Both the position numbers and the translations under genes were made by a program. From the NCBI RefSeq assembly GCF_001028665.1, contig NZ_CP011503.1, positions 1,178,001 to 1,242,000 on the forward strand: a DNA stretch of 64,000 nt, read 5' to 3'. This document shows positions 39,009 through 48,975 of the stretch, piece by piece. Position 1 is the first letter of the stretch. Each line of letters starts with the position of its first letter. Below the pieces are notes generated by a model. That model saw only the letters and a program-made list of their open reading frames with translations, made no database searches and was not told the DNA's origin. This DNA is from Burkholderia pyrrocinia (lineage in GTDB: Bacteria; Pseudomonadota; Gammaproteobacteria; Burkholderiales; Burkholderiaceae).

Positions 39009-41423
39009 TTACGCTGCCCTTGTCTGCTCACTTGCTTTTGTCTTAGCGGGGGTCGTCCCGCCCTGCGCGCCCGTTTCGGCGCCTGGCGCATCGCTCGCCA
39101 TCTGCAGGAACAGGATCGACACCTGCGCACCCTCGACGGCCTCGCCGTGCATGCGATTGCGCAGATCGATCCGCGCACCGTGCTCGTCGACGATTTTCTT
39201 GACCGTGGCCAACCCGAGCCCCGTGCCCTTCGCCTTCGTCGTCACGTAAGGCTCGAACGCGCGGGTCAGGATGCGTGCCGGAAAACCGGGCCCGTTGTCG
39301 GACACGGTAAGACGTACCGCGACGCGCGTTTTGCCCTCGGCGTCGGGATCGCCATATTCTACTGTCTTGGTTTCGATCAACACACGCGGATGCGCGGCTT
39401 CCGCGACCGAATCCTGCGCATTCTGCAGCAGGTTGTGGATCACCTGGCGCAGTTGCGTCGCATCGCCGCGAATCACCGGCAGCGACGGCGCGAGCTCGGC
39501 GACGATCGGACTCTTGCCCTCGCCGACACCATACAGCCCGAGCACCTCGCTCGCCAGTTCATTCAACTGCAGGTTCGCGAGCACCGCCGGCGGCGTGCGC
39601 GCGTATTCGCGGAAATCGTCGACCATCCGCTTCATCGCGGCCACCTGGTTGACGATCATCGTCGCGCCGCGCTTGAGCACATCCGCGTCGGACGGCGAGA
39701 GCTTGTCGGACAGCTTCATCTGCAACCGCTCGGCCGACAGCTGGATCGGCGTCAGCGGATTCTTGATCTCGTGCGCCAGCCGCCGCGCGACCTCGCCCCA
39801 TGCAACCGAGCGCTGCGCGGAAATCACGTCGGAAATGTCGTCGAACACGACGACGTAACCGGACGTCTGCGGATCGTCGGCCTGCCCCTCGACCGTCGAC
39901 ACGAGGCGCGCGCCGCGCACGAGCAGCGTCAGCGGTTCGGTTTCGCCCGGCATCTCGATCGCGAACTGCTGCTGCCAGTGGCCGCGATCGCCGCTGCCGC
40001 CGTCGGACGCCGCCTCGCGATCGGCGAACGCCTTGCGCACCATCGCGCCGAATCCCGCGGCAACGCCGATCCGGTCGAGCGTCGTGCCGATCAGCGCGTT
40101 GAACGGCTGCCGGAAGATCCGCTCGGCGCCGCGGTTGGCCGTCGTCAGCCGGAACTGGCGGTCGAGCACGAACACGCCGGCCGTCAGGTTCGCGAGGATG
40201 CTCTCGAGATAGGTCTTCGAATGCTCGAGCGCGATGCGGTTCTTCTCGACCGCGAGCCGCGCCTCGGACAACTGGCGCGTCATCGCGTTGAACGACTGCG
40301 TGAGGAAGCCGAGCTCGTCGCGCGTCTTGATCTCGCGCTTCGGCGTGTAGTCGCCTTCCGTGATCTCCTTGGTGCCCTGCGCGAGCAGGAACAGCGGCCG
40401 CGCGAGCTGCTGGCCGAGCGCGAGCGCGAGCATCATCGCGATGAAGGTCGCGAGGAACAGCGCGAGCGTCAGCGTGCCGATGTACATCTTGCGCAGCCCC
40501 GTGCGGCCGAGCGATTTTTCCTGGTATTCGCGGTACGCGCGCTGCACGGCGTCCGCGTTGTGCGCGAGCGTGGGCGGCACCGGTTGCGTGAGCTGCAGGA
40601 ACCGCTCCGCCGGCTGCAGCAGCGACGTCGTCGCATCGGGAATCGGCCGCACGACGCGCAGCCGCAGCGCGCCCTTCGCGCCGTGCGCGCGCGGGTCGCC
40701 GTCGACTTCCCCCTCGATCGCCGCGTACGCGCCGTGTTCGCGCGCCTGGCTCAGCATCAGCGACGTCGGCAGGTCGTCCGGAATCAGCGCCGCGAAATTG
40801 CCCGACGCCTGCGCGACGATATGCAGGTCGGGCGCCGCGCCCGAACCGCCGCGGCTCGGCTCGACGATCGTCGCGTCCTGCACGCCGAACTGGTCGCGCA
40901 GCCGCAGCAGCGTGAGCGTCGTGCCGTTCGTATTTGCGTCGACGCTCGCGAGCTGGTCGGACATCAGCCGCGCCTTCGTCTGCAGATCGGACAACGACGC
41001 ATCGAGCATCCCGCGGCCGAGATTCAGGCCGGCCGTCAGCGCGGTCTCGACGTTCACGTCGAACCACGACTCGATACTGCGCGACACGAACTGGTACGAC
41101 ACGATGTAGATGATCCCGCCCGGCACCACGCCGACGAGCGCGAAGAACACCGCGAGCTTCGCGAGCAGCCGCGTGCCGAACTTGCCCTTCCTCAGGCGCA
41201 CGACGATCATCCCGATCAGCCCGAGCACCACGAGCAGGAACACGAGCGCGACGACGATGTTGGTCGCGTACAGCCACGAGTAGTAGCGATCGAAGAATTC
41301 GGTGTTCGCGCTCGCGGCCGCTAGCAGCACGAGCAGCAGCAGCGCGGTCAGCGCGACGGTCGAGACGATCACGCGAACGAGGAGGCTCTTCCCGCTGGCC
41401 GCGCGGCGCACTTTATTTAGCAC
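39009..41423 (-). CDS. ntrY: NtrY-like membrane sensor histidine kinase
   Basis: An 804-residue kinase. Three N-terminal membrane segments (about 15-36, 55-76, 88-110), an extracytoplasmic region, a fourth membrane segment near 313-337, a HAMP linker (about 338-390), a PAS domain (about 405-535), then the H box RRLAHEIKNPLTPIQL with H551 and an ATPase core with NLLQNAQDS and GTGLGLATV. NtrY kinases are linked to nitrogen or redox/oxygen responses. It is encoded in one operon with rsmB, DUF4390 and the NtrX-like regulator. Confidence 0.93.
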   Translation of the reverse strand: MLNKVRRAASGKSLLVRVIVSTVALTALLLLVLLAAASANTEFFDRYYSWLYATNIVVALVFLLVVLGLIGMIVVRLRKGKFGTRLLAKLAVFFALVGVVPGGIIYIVSYQFVSRSIESWFDVNVETALTAGLNLGRGMLDASLSDLQTKARLMSDQLASVDANTNGTTLTLLRLRDQFGVQDATIVEPSRGGSGAAPDLHIVAQASGNFAALIPDDLPTSLMLSQAREHGAYAAIEGEVDGDPRAHGAKGALRLRVVRPIPDATTSLLQPAERFLQLTQPVPPTLAHNADAVQRAYREYQEKSLGRTGLRKMYIGTLTLALFLATFIAMMLALALGQQLARPLFLLAQGTKEITEGDYTPKREIKTRDELGFLTQSFNAMTRQLSEARLAVEKNRIALEHSKTYLESILANLTAGVFVLDRQFRLTTANRGAERIFRQPFNALIGTTLDRIGVAAGFGAMVRKAFADREAASDGGSGDRGHWQQQFAIEMPGETEPLTLLVRGARLVSTVEGQADDPQTSGYVVVFDDISDVISAQRSVAWGEVARRLAHEIKNPLTPIQLSAERLQMKLSDKLSPSDADVLKRGATMIVNQVAAMKRMVDDFREYARTPPAVLANLQLNELASEVLGLYGVGEGKSPIVAELAPSLPVIRGDATQLRQVIHNLLQNAQDSVAEAAHPRVLIETKTVEYGDPDAEGKTRVAVRLTVSDNGPGFPARILTRAFEPYVTTKAKGTGLGLATVKKIVDEHGARIDLRNRMHGEAVEGAQVSILFLQMASDAPGAETGAQGGTTPAKTKASEQTRAA

Positions 41424-42003
41424 GTTCGGTCACCGTGAAGTTGAAGCGCTTCCAGTCCGACCCGAGCGTCCAGTCGCGGTTGTTCACGGCGTCGACCTGG
41501 AACGGCTTCGGCATCAGCGCCGTATCGAGCTGCATCCGCACCGATGCCAAGTAGGTTTCCCCCAGGCGCACCTGGTTGCGGTCGATCACGTGCCATGACG
41601 TGATGTGCCGGACGACCGCGAGCGCATCCTTCAGCGACGGGAAGCCGAGCTGCAGGCCGCCCGTCGACACGCGGTACTCGCGCGTGAGCGGCTGGAACGA
41701 CAGGCGGATCGTCTGTGACACCGATACCGGCTGTTCGTCAAGCCAGTACCAGCGCGCGCGGCTCAACTCGAAATCCGTCGTGAAATACACCGGAATGCCT
41801 TTGTTGACGGCATCCTCGAGGTTCGGATTCAGTTCGAAATCGAAACGGGCGTCGAGGCTCCAGCCGCTTCCGTCGGCCTGGAGCGACGCGCGCTGCACGG
41901 CGATCGACTGGGCATGCGCCGGCCGGACTACGGCCAGGCACAGCGTCAACGCGACCATCAGGACGGCCGCGAGCCGAAGTGGAAAAAGGTGTTTGATCGT
42001 CAC
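41413..42003 (-). CDS. DUF4390 exported protein
   Basis: A 196-residue protein with a signal peptide ending AHA at about residue 31, then a beta-rich domain (FDFELNPNLEDAVNKGIPVY and RARWYWLDEQ) typical of DUF4390. Function unknown; in betaproteobacteria it is usually found between rsmB and ntrY, as here. It starts with GTG at 42003, overlapping the rsmB stop (GTGA), and its end overlaps the kinase start by 11 bases. Confidence 0.87.
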   Translation of the reverse strand: MTIKHLFPLRLAAVLMVALTLCLAVVRPAHAQSIAVQRASLQADGSGWSLDARFDFELNPNLEDAVNKGIPVYFTTDFELSRARWYWLDEQPVSVSQTIRLSFQPLTREYRVSTGGLQLGFPSLKDALAVVRHITSWHVIDRNQVRLGETYLASVRMQLDTALMPKPFQVDAVNNRDWTLGSDWKRFNFTVTERAK

Positions 42004-43391
42004 CGTTTCTGAAACCGCGCGTAGAAAAATCCGTCGTGATCGGTGTTCTGGTCGAGTGCGCCGACGGCAGCCCCTCCCTGCACTCCGCCCGGCAGCAGTT
42101 GGCCGGGGGCGTCCAATCGTACCGCATCTTCACAGGCCGCTTCAAACCAGCGGGCCTGCAACTCGCCTTCTTCGGGGAAGATCGAACAGGTCACGTAAAG
42201 CAGTTCGCCGCCCGGCTTCACGAGCGGCCACAGCGCCGACAGGATGCGGCGCTGTTCCGCGACGAGCGCCGGGATGTCGGCCTCGCGGCGCAGCCAGCGA
42301 ATGTCGGGATGCCGCCGCACGATGCCGGAAGCCGAGCACGGCACGTCGGCCAGGATACGGTCGAACGGGCGCCCGTCGTACCACGCGTCGGGCGCACCCG
42401 CATCGCCGACACACACGTCCGCTGCGAGCGACAGGCGCACGAGGTTCTCGCCGATGCGCGCGGCACGCGTCGCGTCGCTTTCGAGCGCGACAACTTCCGC
42501 ATCGGCCAGTTCGAGAATATGTCCGGTCTTGCCGCCGGGCGCCGCGCACGCATCGAGCACGCGCATGCCGTCGCGCGCACCAAGCCATTCGGCCGCGAGC
42601 TGCGCGCCGGCGTCCTGCACCGACACCACGCCGTCGGCGAATCCCGGAATCCGCTCGACCGGCAGCGCCGATGCAAGCCGCACGGCATGCCGGCCGATTG
42701 CCGTCGCTTCGATCCCGCTCGCGCGCAGCGTGTCGAGATACGCGTCGACGCTTGCGCGTCGCGCATTCACGCGCAGCGTCAGCGGCCCCTGGCGCTCGCC
42801 GGCCGCGAGGATCGCCTGCCATTTGTCGGGCCACGCGCGCTTCACCGCATCGACCCACCATGCGCGGTAATTCCAGCGCGCGACGGCGTCGTCCTGCATC
42901 GCCGCGACGAGCGCATCGCGCTCGCGCAGGAAACGGCGCAGCACCGCGTTGACCATTCCCTTCGCGAACGCATATTCGCGCCGCGCGCCGATCACGGTGA
43001 CGGCTTGGTCAACAACCGTGAACGCCGGATATGCGGCATCGTCCGCCCGGTCGAGCAGCAGCGCGAACGCGCCGGCGAGCACCGCATGCACGTGCGCGGG
43101 CGGCGCCTTGCTGACGAACTTGCCGATCAGCCAGTCCGCGCTGCCGAGGCGACGCATCGTCCGGTACGCGACGTCCTGCGTCGCGCCGCGCGCAAGTGCC
43201 TGCGCACCGGACGCCATCTGCGCGAATACCGCCGAGAGTGCTGCCGGCAGCGCGGTACCGCGCCGTACCGCATCGACCGCCTGCGCGGCCGCGTCGAGTG
43301 CGAAGCCGAGCGATTCGGGCGCAAGGTGCAGCGCGGACAGGCGCGCCGGGCGGCCGGAAGAAGACAGGGCGGAAGAACGGGTTCGGGTCAT
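42000..43391 (-). CDS. rsmB: 16S rRNA (cytosine(967)-C(5))-methyltransferase RsmB
   Basis: A 463-residue methyltransferase with an N-terminal NusB-like RNA-binding domain (about 30-165) and a C-terminal catalytic domain. SAM motif is VLDACAAPGGKTGHI; the catalytic motifs are DVPCSASG and YVTCSIFPEEGE with the two cysteines of the C5-methyltransferase mechanism. ATG 43391 was chosen; it follows a short tandem repeat region. Confidence 0.95.
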   Translation of the reverse strand: MTRTRSSALSSSGRPARLSALHLAPESLGFALDAAAQAVDAVRRGTALPAALSAVFAQMASGAQALARGATQDVAYRTMRRLGSADWLIGKFVSKAPPAHVHAVLAGAFALLLDRADDAAYPAFTVVDQAVTVIGARREYAFAKGMVNAVLRRFLRERDALVAAMQDDAVARWNYRAWWVDAVKRAWPDKWQAILAAGERQGPLTLRVNARRASVDAYLDTLRASGIEATAIGRHAVRLASALPVERIPGFADGVVSVQDAGAQLAAEWLGARDGMRVLDACAAPGGKTGHILELADAEVVALESDATRAARIGENLVRLSLAADVCVGDAGAPDAWYDGRPFDRILADVPCSASGIVRRHPDIRWLRREADIPALVAEQRRILSALWPLVKPGGELLYVTCSIFPEEGELQARWFEAACEDAVRLDAPGQLLPGGVQGGAAVGALDQNTDHDGFFYARFQKR

Positions 43392-43404
43392 TGGAGCGGA
43401 ATCG

Positions 43405-43436
43405 GCAAACAAATGCGGCAAACAAATGCGGCAAAC
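43405..43436. repeat. 13-bp tandem repeat upstream of rsmB
   Basis: The unit GCAAACAAATGCG occurs twice head to tail and then partially (GCAAAC) between 43405 and 43436, starting 14 bases upstream of the rsmB start codon. Confidence 0.8.
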
Positions 43437-43535
43437 GGCGGGATCGCGGCCGCGTGGCAGCCGCAATCCCAAACCGCGCATTGTAGCGTGCGACCATGCG
43501 GCCCCTTTGGCCCCTTTACGGCGCGCACAAATGAA

Positions 43536-43565
43536 ACACCCCGCAGCGCGAAGCGTGCGGGGTGG
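43536..43565 (-). terminator. probable terminator of htpX
   Basis: CACCCCGCA (43537-43545) pairs with TGCGGGGTG (43556-43564). Read on the minus strand it follows htpX by about 45 bases and is trailed by GTTTCATTT. Confidence 0.65.
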
Positions 43566-43609
43566 CGGGGCGGACGCCACGCGGCAACGGCCGCGCGGTG
43601 CGCCAGGAC

Positions 43610-44467
43610 TTAATCTAAGCGGCCGGTACGCGCCATCTCCATCAGGCGCGCGATGCGTTCCTCGGTGGCCGGGTGCGTCGAGAACAGGTTCTGCAGGCCG
43701 CCGCCGTGCAGCGGGTTCATGATCATCATCTGCGCGGTGGCCGGATGCGCTTCGGCCGCCTGGAACGGGATGCCGGCCGCATAGCGATGGATCTTGTCGA
43801 GCGCGGTCGCGAGCGACTGCGGATCGCCGGAAATCTGCGCGCCGCCGCGGTCGGCCTCGAACTCGCGTGCCCGCGAAATCGCCATCTGGATCAGCGCGCC
43901 GGCGATCGGTGCGAGCAGCGCGACCGCAATACCCGCGATCGGGTTGGCCGGCCGGCCGTTCTCGTCGCGCCCGCCGAAGAACATCGCGAAGTTCGCCAGT
44001 GCCGAAATCGCGCCCGCCATCGTCGCGGTGATCGTCGAGATCAGGATGTCGCGGTGCTTCACGTGCGCGAGCTCGTGCGCCATCACGCCGCGCATCTCGC
44101 GCTCCGACAGCACGCGCAGGATGCCCGTCGTCGCAGCGACCGCCGCGTGCTCGGGGTTGCGGCCCGTCGCGAACGCGTTCGGTGCATCCTCGTTGATCAG
44201 GTAGACGCGCGGCATCGGCAGGTTCGCGCGCGTGGCCAGCTCGCGCACCATCCGGTAGAACTGCGGCGCCGTGTTCTCGTCGACTTCCTGCGCGTTGTAC
44301 ATGCGCAGCACCATCTTGTCGGAGAACCAGTACGAGAAGAAATTCATGCCGAGCGCGAACAGCAACGCGATCGTCATGCCGCGCGAGCCGCCGATCATCC
44401 CGCCGATCACGATGAACAGGGCCGTGATCGCGGCCATCAGCATCGCCGTTTTGACCCAATTGAACAT
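43610..44467 (-). CDS. htpX: membrane zinc metalloprotease HtpX
   Basis: A 285-residue M48B protease of the inner membrane that degrades misfolded membrane proteins. Two N-terminal membrane helices, the active site HELAH (H131, E132, H135) and third ligand region [11 protein letters not shown] are intact, unlike in the M48-like gene at 18724. ATG 44467 follows AAGGAGT, a good ribosome-binding site. A weak sigma-32-like pair (CTTACAA, 12 bases, CCCTGTGAT) lies upstream on the minus strand. Confidence 0.95.
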   Translation of the reverse strand: MFNWVKTAMLMAAITALFIVIGGMIGGSRGMTIALLFALGMNFFSYWFSDKMVLRMYNAQEVDENTAPQFYRMVRELATRANLPMPRVYLINEDAPNAFATGRNPEHAAVAATTGILRVLSEREMRGVMAHELAHVKHRDILISTITATMAGAISALANFAMFFGGRDENGRPANPIAGIAVALLAPIAGALIQMAISRAREFEADRGGAQISGDPQSLATALDKIHRYAAGIPFQAAEAHPATAQMMIMNPLHGGGLQNLFSTHPATEERIARLMEMARTGRLD

Positions 44468-44567
44468 ACCCACTCCTTATCCGTCAGGGGACCCGCCGCG
44501 CATCACAGGGCGCGGCGGAAAATTGTAAGCGATTTGTTAGATAAGGTCTTGCCGGAAAAATTCAATC

Positions 44568-45203
44568 TCACCGTTGCGAAGTTGCAAGACGCAGGCCGAG
44601 GCCGACGAAAGCGCTGCCGACCGTGCGATCGAGCCACTTCTTGACGCCCGGCTTGCCGGAAAAGCGCTGCGTGACGCTACCCGCGACCCATGCGACCAGG
44701 CTGGTCCAGACCGTGCTCATCGCGACGAACACCGCACCGAGGGTCAGAAACGCCAATGCCTTGTGCGGGCTGTCGGCCGACACGAACTGCGGGAAGAACG
44801 ACACGAAGAACAGCACGACCTTCGGGTTCAGCACGTTGGTCCAGAAGCCCTGCATGAACAGCTGGCGCAGCGGCTTCGCGGCCTGTGCGGCCGCGGTGCC
44901 CGACGGCGCGGCCACCTGCTTCGTGATGATCATCCGCACGCCGAGATAGATCAGGTACGCAGCGCCGACCAGCTTGATCACCGTGAACGCGGCAGCCGAC
45001 GCCGCGAGCAGCGCAGTGAGGCCGAATGCGCACGCGAGCGCGTGAACGCAGCAGCCGGCCGAAATGCCGAGCGCCGACATCAGCCCCGCGCCGCGGCCCT
45101 GCGCGACGCTGCGGCCGACGATGTAGGCCGTGTCGGGGCCGGGCGTGACGTTCAGCAGGAAAACTGCCAGCACGAAGAAGCCGAAATGGGTGATGCCGAA
45201 CAT
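44568..45203 (-). CDS. LysE/RhtB-family amino-acid exporter
   Basis: A 211-residue exporter with six predicted membrane segments and the family motifs NVTPGPDTAYIVGRS and GCCVHALACAFGL, plus NPKVVLFFVSFFPQF. RhtB-type proteins export homoserine, threonine or other amino acids; substrate unknown. It lies 120 bases downstream of fmt. Confidence 0.9.
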   Translation of the reverse strand: MFGITHFGFFVLAVFLLNVTPGPDTAYIVGRSVAQGRGAGLMSALGISAGCCVHALACAFGLTALLAASAAAFTVIKLVGAAYLIYLGVRMIITKQVAAPSGTAAAQAAKPLRQLFMQGFWTNVLNPKVVLFFVSFFPQFVSADSPHKALAFLTLGAVFVAMSTVWTSLVAWVAGSVTQRFSGKPGVKKWLDRTVGSAFVGLGLRLATSQR

Positions 45204-45323
45204 GAAAACCTCGAAACCGGAGAGCGCAGGGAAATTCTACGCGCGCCTGCCGCGCTGCGCGACTCGGCCGTCCGGCCGATTGCGCAGGGCCGGCAGGCCG
45301 TGTCGAATGGCGGTCAGGCCACT

Positions 45324-46307
45324 TTACGCAACGTCGTTCAGCGCGAAACGCTGGCCTGCGGCGAGCGGCGAGCCGGCCAGGAATTCGCGCGCGGGCAGCC
45401 GCTTGCCGCCCGGTTTCTGCAACTGCGTGACGCGCAGCGCGCCGCTGCCGCATGCGACGACCACGCCTTCCGGCGCGGCTTCGACGATCGTGCCGGGCGC
45501 CGCGTCGCCGCGCGCCGCCACGGGCTCGGCCGCCCACAGCTTGATGGCCGCGCCGTCGAGCGTCGCGACGCCGCCGGGGAACGGATCGAACGCACGCACC
45601 TGGCGTGCGAGCACGTCGGCAGGCTTGCGCCAGTCGAGCGCCGCTTCGTGCTTGCCGATCTTTTCCGCATAGGTCACGCCGTCGGCCGGCTGCGGCGTCG
45701 CCGGTAGCGTGCCGTCGCGCTCGAGCCGCTCGAGCGCGTCGACGATCAACCGCGCGCCGTCGGCGGCCAGCCGGTCGTGCAGCGTCGCGGTCGTATCGTC
45801 GGGCGCGATCGCGATGCGCGCCTCCTCGATCATCGCGCCGGTGTCGAGGCCGACGTCCATCTGCATCAGCGTGACGCCCGTCTCGGCGTCGCCAGCCTCG
45901 ATCGCGCGGTGGATCGGCGCGGCGCCGCGCCAGCGCGGCAGCAGCGACGCATGGATGTTGATGCAGCCGTCACGCGGAATGTCGAGCACCTCCTGCGGCA
46001 GCAGCAGGCCGTACGCGGCGACCACCATCACGTCGTGCGGCGTCGTGCGCAGCAGCTCGATCGCGTCGGCCGCCTCCGCGGGGTACTTGCCCGCGCGGCG
46101 CAACGACGGCGGCTGCGCGACGGGCATGCGGTGCTCGACGGCGTAGCGCTTCACCGCGCTCGCCTGCAGTTTCATCCCGCGCCCGGCCGGGCGATCGGGC
46201 TGGGTGAGCACGAGCGGCACCGGGAAACCGGCCTCGTGGATCGCGGCAAGGGCAGCCGCGGCAAATTCCGGCGTGCCGGCAAAAATCACGCGCAACGTAT
46301 GGGTCAT
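45324..46307 (-). CDS. fmt: methionyl-tRNA formyltransferase
   Basis: A 327-residue enzyme formylating initiator Met-tRNA. Landmarks: [32 protein letters not shown], the catalytic region [21 protein letters not shown] and the C-terminal tRNA-binding domain. It is downstream of def by 34 bases; the two act on opposite ends of initiator Met formylation. Confidence 0.97.
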   Translation of the reverse strand: MTHTLRVIFAGTPEFAAAALAAIHEAGFPVPLVLTQPDRPAGRGMKLQASAVKRYAVEHRMPVAQPPSLRRAGKYPAEAADAIELLRTTPHDVMVVAAYGLLLPQEVLDIPRDGCINIHASLLPRWRGAAPIHRAIEAGDAETGVTLMQMDVGLDTGAMIEEARIAIAPDDTTATLHDRLAADGARLIVDALERLERDGTLPATPQPADGVTYAEKIGKHEAALDWRKPADVLARQVRAFDPFPGGVATLDGAAIKLWAAEPVAARGDAAPGTIVEAAPEGVVVACGSGALRVTQLQKPGGKRLPAREFLAGSPLAAGQRFALNDVA

Positions 46308-46341
46308 GAAAGCGTTCGGGATCGGGCAGGGCGAACGCGCG

Positions 46342-46845
46342 TCACATCGCGCGTTCGAGTTTCTTCATCTTCGTCTTGATGCGCGTCTGCTTGAGCGGCG
46401 ACAGGTATTCGACGAACACGCGCCCCATCAGGTGATCCATCTCGTGCTGGACGCACACGGCGAGCAGGCCCTCGCAGTCGAGCTCGAAGGCCTCGCCCTG
46501 CTCATTGAGCGCGCGCACGCGCACGTGGTCGGGGCGCTCGACTTCGTCGTAGATGCCGGGCACCGACAGGCAACCCTCTTCATAGACCTGCTTCGCGTCG
46601 CTCGACCACACGATCTCGGGGTTGATGAACGCGCGCAGCTCGTTCTTTTCCTCGGAAATGTCGATCACGATCACGCGCTCGTGCACGTCGACCTGCGTGG
46701 CTGCAAGGCCGATGCCGGGCGCCGCGTACATGGTCTCGGCCATGTCGGCGACGAGCTTGCGGATCCGGTCGTCGACCTTGTCGACGGGCTTGGCGACCTT
46801 GTGCAGCCGCTTGTCGGGGTAATGAAGAATATTGAGCAAAGCCAT
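46342..46845 (-). CDS. def: peptide deformylase
   Basis: A 167-residue metalloenzyme removing the N-formyl group. Motif 1 GIGLAATQ (45-51), motif 2 EGCLSVPG with C92 and motif 3 QHEMDHLMG with H134, E135, H138 are all intact. First gene of def-fmt, divergent from dprA. Confidence 0.97.
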   Translation of the reverse strand: MALLNILHYPDKRLHKVAKPVDKVDDRIRKLVADMAETMYAAPGIGLAATQVDVHERVIVIDISEEKNELRAFINPEIVWSSDAKQVYEEGCLSVPGIYDEVERPDHVRVRALNEQGEAFELDCEGLLAVCVQHEMDHLMGRVFVEYLSPLKQTRIKTKMKKLERAM

Positions 46846-47075
46846 GGCGTTCGGTATTCGGTAGAGCAGGGTGCGGCATCGGCCATCCGGCCGGCTGGCG
46901 CCGCCGCCGCGATGCAATGAAGATGAGGCGGATGCGCGGCGTATCAATGCCGCGGATCGCGCCTCCTGCAAATGGCCGGGCGCCTGCGCGCGCGGCCCTG
47001 TCGAGTATTTCGGATGATGAAAATTTTATCATGGCGCCACGCGGTCCGCTGGCCGCCGCGTTCGAGGGCAGCCTC

Positions 47076-48365
47076 ATGTCTCCGCAAGCGCTGACCACCG
47101 CCGCGTTGCGCGCGTGGCTGCAGCTCGCGCATGCGCCCGGCCTCGCGCCCGCCGTACTGCAGGCGCTGCTCGACGCGTTCGGCTCGCCGGCGGCGCTGCT
47201 GCGCGCGTCCGACCACGCCATCGCCGCCATCAGCAGCCCCGCCGCCGCGCAGGCCGTGCGCACCAGCGAACGCGACGATCTCGACGCACGCACCGACGCC
47301 GCGCTCGCGTGGCTCGATACGCCGGGCAACGCGCTCGTCACGCTCAACGATCCGGCCTACCCGCCGCGGCTGCGCGACCTGCATGACCCGCCGCCGCTGC
47401 TATATGTAAAGGGCCGGCTCGACCTGCTGCACGCACGCAGCCTCGCCGTGGTCGGCAGCCGCCACGCGACGCCGCAGGGGCTCGCCGACGCGACGCGCTT
47501 CGCACGCGAGCTGTCCGACGCGGGGCTCCCGATCGTCTCGGGCCTCGCGCTCGGGATCGACGGCGCCGCGCATCGTGGCGGGCTCGACGGCCGGTCAGGC
47601 ACGGTCGCGTTGATCGCGACGGGCGCCGATCTCGTCTACCCGGCGCGGCACCGCGCGCTCGCCCATGAGATCGCCGCGCAAGGTGCGATCGTGTCGGAAT
47701 GGCCGCTCGGCACGCCGGCCCGCGCCGCGCATTTCCCGCAGCGCAACCGGTTGATCGCGGCGCTGGCGATCGGGGCGCTCGTGGTCGAGGCCGCGCCGCG
47801 CTCCGGCTCGCTGATCACCGCGCGGCTCGCGAACGAACTCGGGCGCGATGTGTTCGCGATACCGGGCTCGATCCACGCGCCGCTCGCACAGGGCTGCCAT
47901 GCGCTGATCCGCGACGGCGCGAAGCTCACGGCGGCGCCGCTCGATATTCTCGAGGAATACGGGCTGGGTGAACCGCCGGCTCGCGCAGAATGCTCCGGAA
48001 AATCGGGCGCGAACGCCATCGGCATCGGCATCGACGGAACCGAAGCCGCCGGCCAGCGCGCCGTCGCCGGCAGTACGCAAACTGATTCCGCCGTTCCGGC
48101 CACTGCGCCCGCCCGAGTCGAAGCACCACCGCCTCCACCGCCCGGCACGCCGTCCGAACAGGCCGTGCTCGCCGCACTGGGATACGGCCCCGTCACATAC
48201 GAATGGCTCGCCGAACACAGCGGCCTGTCCGACGACGTGCTGCACGGCGCGCTGCTCGCGCTCGAACTGACCGGCCGCGTCGCGAGCCTGCCCGGCGGAC
48301 GCTTCGCGCGGCTTGACGCCGCGCCCACCCCGCCCGCGCGCGGCGTGCTACATTTCCCCGAATAG
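47076..48365 (+). CDS. dprA: DNA-processing protein DprA
   Basis: A 429-residue DprA/Smf that loads RecA on incoming single-stranded DNA in transformation. An N-terminal SAM-like helical region, then a Rossmann-like domain with VVGSRHATPQG and GLALGIDGAAHRGGL, and a C-terminal winged helix (SEQAVLAALGYGPVTYEWLAEH region). ATG 47076 was chosen because GAGGG lies 8-11 bases upstream; an in-frame ATG at 47031 would add 15 residues and cannot be excluded. Confidence 0.92.
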   Translation: MSPQALTTAALRAWLQLAHAPGLAPAVLQALLDAFGSPAALLRASDHAIAAISSPAAAQAVRTSERDDLDARTDAALAWLDTPGNALVTLNDPAYPPRLRDLHDPPPLLYVKGRLDLLHARSLAVVGSRHATPQGLADATRFARELSDAGLPIVSGLALGIDGAAHRGGLDGRSGTVALIATGADLVYPARHRALAHEIAAQGAIVSEWPLGTPARAAHFPQRNRLIAALAIGALVVEAAPRSGSLITARLANELGRDVFAIPGSIHAPLAQGCHALIRDGAKLTAAPLDILEEYGLGEPPARAECSGKSGANAIGIGIDGTEAAGQRAVAGSTQTDSAVPATAPARVEAPPPPPPGTPSEQAVLAALGYGPVTYEWLAEHSGLSDDVLHGALLALELTGRVASLPGGRFARLDAAPTPPARGVLHFPE

Positions 48366-48401
48366 GGGCGGCCGCGCCGCCGACGATACCCAAGGAAATC
48401 C

Positions 48402-48782
48402 ATGCCCGCGCTGAATCTCGACACCGATGCGGATCGGATCGCCGAGCGGCTCGCCGATCCCGGCACGTTGCTCGTCGCCTGCCTGTGCGCCGAGTGGTGC
48501 GGCACGTGCCGCGACTACCGGACGGCCTTCGACCAGCTCGCCGACGCGCATCCCGACGCCTGCTTCGCCTGGATCGACATCGAAACGCATGCCGACCGCC
48601 TCGACGATCTCGACGTCGAGAACTTCCCGACGATCCTGATCGAGGATGCCAACACCGCCCGCTTCTTCGGCACGGTGCTGCCGCACGCGACGATCGTCGA
48701 ACGAATGCTGTCCGACCTGAGCGCGGTACCCGGTGCGCAGCACGCACCGAAATTGCGCAACATCCTGAACGTCGAAGCCTGA
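48402..48782 (+). CDS. thioredoxin-family protein
   Basis: A 126-residue thioredoxin-like protein with active-site WCGTC (C33, C36) and the cis-Pro region ENFPTILI. No signal peptide, so cytoplasmic. WCGTC differs from the classic WCGPC, suggesting a different redox potential. It lies between dprA and topB and is probably co-transcribed with dprA (36-base gap). Confidence 0.88.
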   Translation: MPALNLDTDADRIAERLADPGTLLVACLCAEWCGTCRDYRTAFDQLADAHPDACFAWIDIETHADRLDDLDVENFPTILIEDANTARFFGTVLPHATIVERMLSDLSAVPGAQHAPKLRNILNVEA

Positions 48783-48975
48783 ATTCACGTGCCGGCCCGG
48801 CGGTTTTTCGCGCGTTTGCGCGCCGCGCCGCGCCGGGCGCTTGCCGCCGCTGCGGCCCCCCTCTATGATGAGCCGCTTTTTACACGCCGAGCCGCCGTCG
48901 CTCCGGCGTGTGCTATAAAGCGGTCGTAAAAGGGACCCACAACCGGCGAACCCGGTCTACCATCACACACCTGTC

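Noticed and set aside
38373..41324. Long plus-strand frame (983 codons) opposite ntrY and its regulator
   Set aside because: Shadow of the two-component genes; the protein has no family features and no ribosome-binding site.
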